DNA from: Prevotella ihumii
GTDB lineage: Bacteria; Bacteroidota; Bacteroidia; Bacteroidales; Bacteroidaceae
NCBI RefSeq assembly: GCF_900155655.1
Contig: NZ_LT706987.1
Span: 2,669,108-2,713,907 of the forward strand
Reading direction: 5' to 3'
Length of the DNA: 44,800 bases
Shown here piece after piece: positions 1 to 5,671 of the stretch (position 1 is the first letter of the stretch; each line of letters starts with the position of its first letter). Below the pieces are notes generated by a model. That model did not search any database. It saw nothing but the letters and a program-made list of their open reading frames with translations, and was not told the origin of the DNA. Position numbers and translations under genes: made by a program.

Positions 1-444
1 GCGTGATGACCTGCGTTGTCCGGCCTGCTGTTTTATCTCCTTGATGATGGGAAGGGCTTCCACCTGAGCCAGGGAACCCTCTTTGGCCCACTGCTCGTCA
101 AAAAGCGTACCCGCCCAGCCGCTTGCACTCTCAGGCAGGCGTTTCTCGCTGCGCCTGCCAAATACCATGCGCTCAAGTTCAAGAATACGACGGGACTTTC
201 GTTCCAGCTCAGCATCCTTAATCTTAAGCTCAGCCTCCTTATCCTTGAGCTCAGCATCCTTATCCTTGAGCTCAGCATCCTTATCCTTGAGCTCAGCATC
301 CTTATCCTTGAGCTCAGCATCCTTATCCTTGAGTTGAGTATCCTTGTTCTTAAGCTCAGCATCCTTGTTCTTAAGCTCAGCATCCCTTTGCTCAAGAAGT
401 TTAACAACAGCTTCCCGAGTGAGAGAATGGTAGTCAGATGTCAT
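1..444 (-). CDS. tnpC: IS66-family transposase (TnpC), N-terminal part, cut by window edge
   Basis: The reading frame starts at ATG 444 (MTSDYHSLTREA) and stays open to base 1, giving 148 codons. After a short N-terminus comes a long run of charged heptads of the type DAELKDK (about residues 18-80), then LELERMVFGRRSEKRLPE. That last motif is the leucine-zipper/FGRRSEK signature of the N-terminal domain of IS66 transposases. The zinc-finger and DDE catalytic domains would lie left of the window. The gene sits 84 bp downstream of a TnpB-type gene on the same strand, the usual IS66 order. The odd feature is the heptad stretch, which is encoded by near-identical 21-bp DNA repeats and should form an unusually long coiled coil. 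Family assignment is confident; completeness of the gene cannot be judged. Confidence 0.85.
   Translation of the reverse strand, partial: MTSDYHSLTREAVVKLLEQRDAELKNKDAELKNKDTQLKDKDAELKDKDAELKDKDAELKDKDAELKDKEAELKIKDAELERKSRRILELERMVFGRRSEKRLPESASGWAGTLFDEQWAKEGSLAQVEALPIIKEIKQQAGQRRSSR
206..394. repeat. Nine tandem 21-bp repeats inside the IS66 transposase gene
   Basis: Nine consecutive 21-bp units (206-226 through 374-394) of the form AGCTCAGCATCCTTATCCTTG; the four units 248-331 are identical. Read on the minus strand each unit encodes one heptad (DAELKDK and variants). Unit length equals one coiled-coil heptad, so unit gain or loss keeps both frame and heptad register. Confidence 0.95.
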
Positions 445-528
445 TGTGCAATAAGGCATATCCATCACATTATCAGTTCTTTATACGATGTAAAATTACA
501 AAAAATATCTGACACTGGCAAGAAAATA

Positions 529-873
529 CTAAGATTTATTGTATCTTTTTCTTCGGTAGCAATTAGGATTTATACCTTCAATATAGAGTACCAATTCGTC
601 CCAGAGAAGTTCATAAAATCCAGCTCTCGCCCGTATGATTTTAGGACTTAGGCAACCCTGTGCCATCTGTTTATGATACACGACAAAACCACAGCGTTCC
701 CAGTGCAGCAATTTAATTCGGTTACGGGCTCGATTGTAGAAAACGTAGACAACACCATCAGAAGGATTGAAGTCATTGCGGCGTACCAATTGGGACAGGC
801 GAAGAATACCCTGACGCATATCCACAGGAGTGCAACAAACCCGAAAAACATTTGTTTCGTTGAGTACAAACAT
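529..873 (-). CDS. tnpB: IS66 accessory protein TnpB (IS66 Orf2 type)
   Basis: The protein (114 aa from ATG 873, MFVLNETNVF) carries the hallmarks of IS66 Orf2/TnpB: CCTPVDMRQGILRLSQLV near the N-terminus, then DGVVYVFYNRARNRIKLLHWERCGFVVYHK cut here as GVVYVFYNRARNRIKLLHW, followed by a Lys/Arg-rich tail. TnpB is a small protein required for IS66 transposition whose biochemical role is not established. An upstream in-frame ATG at 915 exists, but homologues start at the later Met, and a TACCTTTG promoter box lies just before 873. No TnpA gene is seen between this gene and the element end near 939, so this is a two-gene version of the element in the part visible here. Confidence 0.85.
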   Translation of the reverse strand: MFVLNETNVFRVCCTPVDMRQGILRLSQLVRRNDFNPSDGVVYVFYNRARNRIKLLHWERCGFVVYHKQMAQGCLSPKIIRARAGFYELLWDELVLYIEGINPNCYRRKRYNKS

Positions 874-941
874 AAGTTTTTCGGGCAAAGGTAGTAAAGT
901 AAGAATGTTACACAAAGGCGGCTAATATTGGATGCTTACAT

Positions 942-1134
942 CCCAAATCGGTCGTTAGACTTCTTCGAGATTTGCGCGCTTATTTTGAGCTATTTTGGGT
1001 TGTTTTTGAAGACGTTTAGCGAGCTAAACAACTGAAAAAACAAACGAAAAGAGCCACAATAAGGTGCAAAGATGAAGAAAAGCATAACATCTAAACGCTT
1101 TAAAAAGCCTTTGCGGGCTAATGAGCGATTTGGG
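942..1134. mobile_element. R1a: ~193-bp miniature inverted-repeat element
   Basis: First of five copies of repeat family R1. It begins CCCAAATCGGTCGTTAG and ends in the inverted copy CTAATGAGCGATTTGGG. The centre holds GTTTAGCGAGCTAAAC. Left arm and right arm are largely complementary (TTCTTCGAG...GCGCTTATTTTG against CACAATAAGGTGC...GAAGAAAAG), so the whole unit can fold into one long hairpin. No open frame of note. The left flank has been touched by the IS66 end, so no target duplication is visible at this copy. Confidence 0.85.
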
Positions 1135-1590
1135 TTTATTTGGCGCCTAAGATTTGCTGCTTTTTCCTTTTCCTATGGAGGAAAAATAGTTTTTGGGTCT
1201 ATTTCTATCTTGCATTTCTTGACAATTTAGTGTCAAGTTATGCTACTTTCTCAATTTTATTTCTTATTTTTGTTGAGCAACATCGTTCTTTGTCATTTTA
1301 TAGGCTTGTGCTTCTGTTTCTTAAAAATGGGTCTGAAATGATGTTAACTCTTCAATTTTCCCCCATTTCATCGAGAAAAAAGAGCCATTTCATCGTGTTT
1401 TGTGGGGTATTTTGTTCAAAAAATATTTGTAAATGAATAAAATGCAGATTTCTATAGCAAAATGCTAAAGAAATCTATAATAAATGTATATTATTGTTGT
1501 TTTGTGTGTGATAATATGTGGAAATAAGTTTTTCTTGAGGTATTAAGGTGCACAAATTTATAAAAGTGAGTTTTTTGTGAGTACAAAAAC
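1135..1590. other. AT-rich non-coding stretch, nothing recognised
   Basis: About 455 bp of AT-rich sequence. A 98-codon open frame at 1140-1436 starts inside the R1a edge, has a Phe/Leu-rich low-complexity translation and no recognisable domain, so it is not called. No repeats shared with other parts of the window were seen here. Confidence 0.6.
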
Positions 1591-1621
1591 TTGACTTAGA
1601 ACTTAATTACTCGTATCTTTG
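1591..1621 (+). promoter_or_regulatory. Bacteroidota-type promoter of the candidate small RNA
   Basis: TTG at 1591-1593, a 20-bp spacer, then TATCTTTG at 1614-1621 followed by C. This matches the Bacteroidota primary-sigma consensus (-33 TTG/TTTG, -7 TAnnTTTG) very well. Transcription would begin near 1628. No open frame of reasonable size follows. Confidence 0.65.
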
Positions 1622-1627
1622 CACTAC

Positions 1628-1752
1628 AATAAGTTTCTCTTATGAATGAAACAAGAGAATAATTGAAGGTTTTTAATAGTTATGTTATTTGAGTTATATT
1701 ATTAGTCGTATAAGGTCGGTCACATGTGAATGTCACCGACTTATTTTTTTTT
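1628..1752 (+). ncRNA. Candidate ~125-nt small RNA, antisense to C10 protease leaders
   Basis: A good promoter (1591-1621) and a good intrinsic terminator (1713-1752) bracket about 125 nt with no meaningful open frame; only MNETRE and MLFELYY mini-frames occur. The RNA contains TAGTTATGTTATTTGAGT (1676-1693 region). This is identical to the plus strand just upstream of the C10 gene starting at 11510, hence perfectly complementary for 18 nt to that mRNA's leader. Shorter matches (TTTTTAATA and AGTTATGT) exist before the C10 starts at 5082 and 8125. Seen: promoter, terminator and complementarity. Inferred: an RNA that pairs with the protease mRNAs. Alternative: the remains of the upstream region of a lost fourth C10 gene. 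Confidence 0.45.
1713..1752 (+). terminator. Intrinsic terminator of the candidate small RNA
   Basis: GTCGGT (1715-1720) pairs with ACCGAC (1735-1740). After a single C/C mismatch, ACAT pairs with ATGT around a GTGA loop, a GNRA-type tetraloop. The hairpin is followed by TTATTTTTTTTTC. This is a textbook rho-independent terminator for plus-strand transcription. Confidence 0.8.
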
Positions 1753-1969
1753 CTTAATTGTAATACCTTATTTTAAGCACACGGCTCATTGTCGTTTTTC
1801 CATTCGTAGTGTATCCTATCTGCCTTGATAGATATTCTTTTACGTTTTGCAGCCTTATCTTGTTGCTGCTTATTGATTGTGCTAAGAATATGTTATCGCG
1901 AGCTACTCTTTATGCACATCTTAATTAACTTAGAGTTCGTTTCGTTTGTTAAGAAGTTGTGGCAAATTG

Positions 1970-2032
1970 GTCGGACAAGTCGGATGGGTAGGACAAGTCG
2001 GACGGGTCGGACGAGTCCGACTTGTCAGACCT
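1970..2032. repeat. Seven 9-bp minisatellite units (GTCGGACAA type)
   Basis: Consecutive 9-bp units beginning GTCGGACAA, GTCGGATGG, GTAGGACAA, GTCGGACGG, GTCGGACGA, GTCCGACTT, GTCAGACCT. A second, longer array of the same unit is at 34582-34671. No supported gene contains either array. Confidence 0.9.
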
Positions 2033-2078
2033 CACCAAAATATTTAGGAGTTAGAGCCGAACTGCTTGTGGGGGTAAC

Positions 2079-2132
2079 GTAGGGGCTCGATTTATTCGCA
2101 AGCTCGAGCTTGCGAATAAATCGAGCCCCTAC
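2079..2132. repeat. 54-bp perfect palindrome
   Basis: Bases 2079-2132 read identically on both strands, checked base by base. The arms run GTAGGGGCTCGATTTATTCG... to the centre between 2105 and 2106. The outer AAATCGAGCCCCTAC recurs at 34711-34725 as a single copy beside the second 9-bp array. It could extrude as a cruciform or form a strong RNA hairpin; there is no T-run beside it that would make it a standard terminator. Confidence 0.95.
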
Positions 2133-2223
2133 ACGCCCAACGCACATTTAAAGCTGTTTCGAAAAGTAATATTTTTGTTGAACAGAGATGTGCATAAAGA
2201 GTGGCAAGTAAGAGGGATAAAGA

Positions 2224-2249
2224 AAGGATGTGCCAAGCGACACATCCTT
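2224..2249 (-). terminator. Terminator of the first C10 protease gene
   Basis: AAGGATGTG (2224-2232) pairs perfectly with CACATCCTT (2241-2249). On the minus strand the hairpin is followed by TCTTTATCCC, a U-rich tail, 35 bp beyond the stop codon of the gene at 2284. Confidence 0.75.
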
Positions 2250-2283
2250 CGAAGATAGATTTAGAAGTTATAATAGTGCGATT

Positions 2284-5082
2284 TTATTTCTTTATAAACT
2301 TCATTGTAGTGTTGTTCATCTTAACGAGATATACACCAGCTGAAAGGTTGTTTACAGCAATGTTGTTGTTGCCTTCTTGCAAGTCTATGGTGTTAACCAA
2401 TGTGCCGTTAGCGTTGTAGATGTTAGCACTTGTAGCTGCATCGGCAACGATAGTGATTTGAGCAGTTGCAACAGTTGGGAAGAGACGAGCACTCTGCTGA
2501 ATAGCTGTACCCATCTCTTCGATGGCTGTAATGTCGTTGTAAACTTCGTCGAAGCCTACGTTGATGAAGTGAGCACCCAATTGTGGTTCGCCTTCTACTT
2601 CTACTACATCGCAACCATTAACGGTTTGTTTAGCACTGTAAGAGTAGTAACGGCTTGTTCTGTTGACATAGAATGGCACGCTGCGCGATGGAGAATAAAT
2701 GTCCTTAGTGCCATCATTGTAGCTTACATTTACATAGTAACGCACGTTGGTGAGTGCAGCGGTTGGGAACGCTACCTCAACAGCACCAGTTCCGTATGCT
2801 GAAACGCTGATAGGCTTCAACACTTCGTATTGGCTTGAAATACCATTTGTGCCACGGTAAGAGTCGGTGATGTAGATTTTAATATTGCCCTTGAAACCCT
2901 TGTTAGAGTAAAGATTGACACGTACACCAAAGTTGGTTGCGCTCTTGCTAATGGTAGCGTAGCTTGTGCCCAACGAACGACCATTCTGAGAGAAGTTAGC
3001 ATTCAAGATGCTTACATCGCCTATGGCTACTGATGGGGTAGGTGTTGGCTGAGGCTGTGGTTCGGGCTTTGGCTCTGGTTTGGGTTCTGGTTTTGGCTCA
3101 ACACGCTTAGCATTGATGGTGAGCTTGCCCAAGATTTGCGAACCATTCATCTTGACAAATGTTTCTTTCCCTTCGTTGGTGTACGATAAAGTAAGGTTGT
3201 AGTTGCCTACAGCGAGGGTTGTTATGGCTCTTACGGTATTGAAGTTTAAGATTTTGCTTGCATCTTTTGCGATGAGAGCATTACCTTCAGCAATGAGTGT
3301 GCCATTAGCATACAGCTTCAAAGTGCCATTGAAATCGGCTGCACCTGAGTTTGTAATAGGCACTTGGATTGTTCCTGTTTCGCCTTGGGTGAAAGCAACG
3401 TTGGCAGATGTAGTAGCGATGAGTTCAGAAGATTCTACTTCAGGAGTCTCGCCTACAATCTTGATAGTTCCTGCGCTATGCTTGATGGTGGTGTATTCTA
3501 CTTCGTCTTCTGCCATATAAGCGATGCGGAGGTCGTATGTGCCATAGTCGAAGTGGTTGAAGTTTACACGGAAGGTGAGGTTCTTTGTGCCACGCTCGTT
3601 TACAAACATACGATAGTCGCGCTTAGCAATTTCCTTGTATTCGGTTTCACCCTCTTTCTTTGCCAAGAGCTTGAAGAGCCCATAGAAGTTTTCAGGGAGC
3701 TTGTTGCCCACGGTAACAAGAATTTCTTCGTATCCACGTTGAATTTTCTTGAATGGCATTTCGGTGTGAATGTAGATAGGACCTAAGTCTTCGGTTACTT
3801 CGGTTGTACGAGTGCGGTCTGGTTCGAAGTAGCGAAGCATATGTTGGTTTGACGAATATCCACCACCTGCACCACCAATGCCTTCCATACCAGGTTTGAG
3901 TACGTTGAGAAGATACCATCCGTCTTCGCTGTTGCTCCAGCCCCAATTTACGTGTACATAGTTGTCCTTAGCAAGACCATCGAGCACAAAGCAGTGACCG
4001 CCACCACCATGAACGAAACCTACATAAACTACAGGGCCGTACTTTTGCATTTCGTCCTTGATTTCTGCAATCCAAGCGTTTTGGTCTTTGATGTCGTTGT
4101 GGAAAATGGTGGTCAATGTCTTCTTATAACCAAAGTTGCGAATGAGCTTCTCAGGGGCATAATATACCATAGAACCACTACCGCCTGCAGCTGCTGCACC
4201 AAACTCCATCTTTACAGCATAGCCTATATCGCGGAGCAAACGGCCAATGTTGTCGGCTTGAACATTGTTGAGACGAACGCCTGTGGTAGCATCTTCGCCT
4301 TTGCTTGTTACAGCTTCGGGCATTTGAGACCAGTCGTAAGCAGCGTTTTCTTTGCGACCATAGCCATCAAAGTCGAGACTCATTGTCTTGTTGTTGAACT
4401 TGTATGATACCTTACCTGTAGCCTTTTTAGGCCATTCGTGCCAACGCATTACGGTTGCAATACCTGTGGCAACGCAGCCTGAAACGGTTTTCAATGATCG
4501 ACGACCTTGGCGTGTGTTGTAGGTTACGTATGGACTATAAAGATTGAAAGGCCAATCTTGGTTCCAACCAATGGTGTGTTGACGTTTTGTGCGACGGTCG
4601 TTCTTGTAGTCTAACAAGGGTTCTACAATGATGTCGGCACGTGCTGGTTGGTAACCTTCGTTGGCCAATGCTTTGTAAGCATCTGAAGCTACATCGGGCA
4701 CATTTGCCTTTGCCCACTCTAATTGATTAGCGTATTCATCAAGCATATACTGCAATGATGGGTTTTCGGCAATAGCTTCAGGAGTTATAATACCTTGGTC
4801 AGCGTATGCCAAGATAGGTAATGTGCGGGTGTCGCCTGAAACAATGACGTAGCCATTGCCGTTGCCACGATTGATAACATAATACAAGTCGTCTGCACTA
4901 AGTTGCTTGGGTGCGTCCAATTTTGCCTTACCACGATAGGCAATGCTTAAGGCTTTGTTTCTTTGTGATGAACCAAAGAATTTTTCTGCCAAACTCTTAG
5001 CCTTATCAGCGTGGATAGGGCTACCAAAGGCCACGCTACTTGTTGCTAAGCAGAGTGCCATAAGTGAATAAATTCTTTTCAT
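2284..5082 (-). CDS. Secreted C10-family cysteine protease with T9SS sorting domain (paralogue 1)
   Basis: 932 aa. Residues 1-20 form a signal peptide (MKRIYSLMALCLATSSVAFG). Residues about 24-140 match the Spi/propeptide region of streptopain-type enzymes (DLYYVINRGNGNGYVIVSG). The C10 catalytic domain follows, with the cysteine in SGCVATGIATVMRWHEWP (Cys203) and the histidine in GGHCFVLDGL (His363), then VNWGW. Beta-rich modules and a Pro/Glu/Lys linker (about 663-685) lead to a C-terminal type A secretion-sorting domain ending GVYLVKMNNTTMKFIKK. The enzyme is expected to cross the inner membrane by Sec and the outer membrane by T9SS, then self-activate. Prevotella intermedia interpain A is the known family relative. 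Unlike the other two paralogues, it lacks a Pro-rich linker right after the catalytic domain and has R1b within 80 bp upstream of its start. Confidence 0.92.
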   Translation of the reverse strand: MKRIYSLMALCLATSSVAFGSPIHADKAKSLAEKFFGSSQRNKALSIAYRGKAKLDAPKQLSADDLYYVINRGNGNGYVIVSGDTRTLPILAYADQGIITPEAIAENPSLQYMLDEYANQLEWAKANVPDVASDAYKALANEGYQPARADIIVEPLLDYKNDRRTKRQHTIGWNQDWPFNLYSPYVTYNTRQGRRSLKTVSGCVATGIATVMRWHEWPKKATGKVSYKFNNKTMSLDFDGYGRKENAAYDWSQMPEAVTSKGEDATTGVRLNNVQADNIGRLLRDIGYAVKMEFGAAAAGGSGSMVYYAPEKLIRNFGYKKTLTTIFHNDIKDQNAWIAEIKDEMQKYGPVVYVGFVHGGGGHCFVLDGLAKDNYVHVNWGWSNSEDGWYLLNVLKPGMEGIGGAGGGYSSNQHMLRYFEPDRTRTTEVTEDLGPIYIHTEMPFKKIQRGYEEILVTVGNKLPENFYGLFKLLAKKEGETEYKEIAKRDYRMFVNERGTKNLTFRVNFNHFDYGTYDLRIAYMAEDEVEYTTIKHSAGTIKIVGETPEVESSELIATTSANVAFTQGETGTIQVPITNSGAADFNGTLKLYANGTLIAEGNALIAKDASKILNFNTVRAITTLAVGNYNLTLSYTNEGKETFVKMNGSQILGKLTINAKRVEPKPEPKPEPKPEPQPQPTPTPSVAIGDVSILNANFSQNGRSLGTSYATISKSATNFGVRVNLYSNKGFKGNIKIYITDSYRGTNGISSQYEVLKPISVSAYGTGAVEVAFPTAALTNVRYYVNVSYNDGTKDIYSPSRSVPFYVNRTSRYYSYSAKQTVNGCDVVEVEGEPQLGAHFINVGFDEVYNDITAIEEMGTAIQQSARLFPTVATAQITIVADAATSANIYNANGTLVNTIDLQEGNNNIAVNNLSAGVYLVKMNNTTMKFIKK

Positions 5083-5162
5083 AGATGATTTTTAATAATG
5101 TTAGTTATGTTATGTTTTCACTTCAGTTATATCACAACTAAAGTTCTTGTATTTTCATTTAA

Positions 5163-5355
5163 CCCAAATCGGTCGTTAGCCCGCACAGGCTTTTTAAAGC
5201 GTTTAGCTGTTATGCTTTTCTTCGTCTTTGCACCTTATTTTGGCTCTTTTCGTTTGTTTTTTCAGTTGTTTAGCTCGCTAAACGTCTTCAAAAACAACCA
5301 AAAATAGCTCAAAATAAGCTCGCAAATCTCGAAGAAGTCTAACAACCGATTTGGG
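5163..5355. mobile_element. R1b: R1-family miniature element, inverted orientation
   Basis: Starts CCCAAATCGGTCGTTAG, ends AACCGATTTGGG, and is in opposite orientation to R1a (central sequence GTTTAGCTCGCTAAAC). Flanked on both sides by TTTAA, a candidate 5-bp target duplication. It lies between paralogue 1 (start 5082) and paralogue 2 (stop 5672), at the distance where the other paralogues have their promoters. Confidence 0.88.
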
Positions 5356-5477
5356 TTTAAAGGTGATACGTTCAGTTCTTAAAAATCGATGTATAATTGA
5401 TATACAAAGTGTGTCTTGTGTTTAAAATATCATAAATAGAAATCTTTCCACAATATTTATTGCACCTTATCACAAGG

Positions 5478-5565
5478 TTAATACAACCCCAATATAGAAT
5501 TAATACAACCTCAATATAGAGTTACTGCAACCCTAATATAAGACTATACTACTCTAATATAAGGT
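5478..5565. repeat. Four degenerate 22-bp tandem units
   Basis: Units 5478-5499, 5500-5521, 5522-5543 and 5544-5565 align without gaps: TTAATACAACCCCAATATAG, TTAATACAACCTCAATATAG, TTACTGCAACCCTAATATAA and CTATACTACTCTAATATAAG (first 20 bases of each). A weaker fifth unit may precede at 5456-5477. No gene overlaps. The rest of 5356-5477 shows nothing else recognisable. Confidence 0.8.
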
Positions 5566-5609
5566 GCGAATATGTGTATTTTATTGATTTTTAAAATTAC
5601 TTCAGCCTA

Positions 5610-5667
5610 TATATAATTCATAAGAGTGCCTTGCATTCAAAAGCAAAGCACTCTTATGAATTATATA
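5610..5667 (-). terminator. Long hairpin after C10 paralogue 2
   Basis: TATATAATTCATAAGAGTGC (5610-5629) is the exact complement of 5648-5667, a 20-bp perfect stem extended by TTGC/GCAA toward an 8-nt loop. It begins 5 bp beyond the stop codon of the gene at 5672. No pure U-tract follows, so it may act as a 3'-end stabiliser as well as, or rather than, a terminator. Confidence 0.7.
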
Positions 5668-5671
5668 GAGA

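Larger units (their letters stand above)
1..939 (-). mobile_element. IS66-family insertion sequence, one end
   Basis: Contains tnpB and the start of tnpC. The likely outer end is at 939, where the minus strand reads GTAAGCATCC, resembling the GTAAGC start typical of IS66 inverted repeats. The other end lies outside the window, so inverted repeats and the 8-bp target duplication cannot be checked. The element abuts repeat R1a (from 942), with only two bases between. Confidence 0.65.

Noticed and set aside
33..407. Open frame with Arg/Ser repeats opposite and out of frame to TnpC
   Set aside because: Shadow of the 21-bp repeats; the frame from 444 gives the recognisable IS66 protein.
1140..1436. 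98-codon plus-strand open frame
   Set aside because: Starts in the R1a edge, low-complexity Phe/Leu translation, no domain, no promoter.
1640..1704. Leader-peptide genes inside the candidate RNA (MNETRE, MLFELYY)
   Set aside because: Too short, no repeated regulatory codons, and no downstream gene to attenuate.
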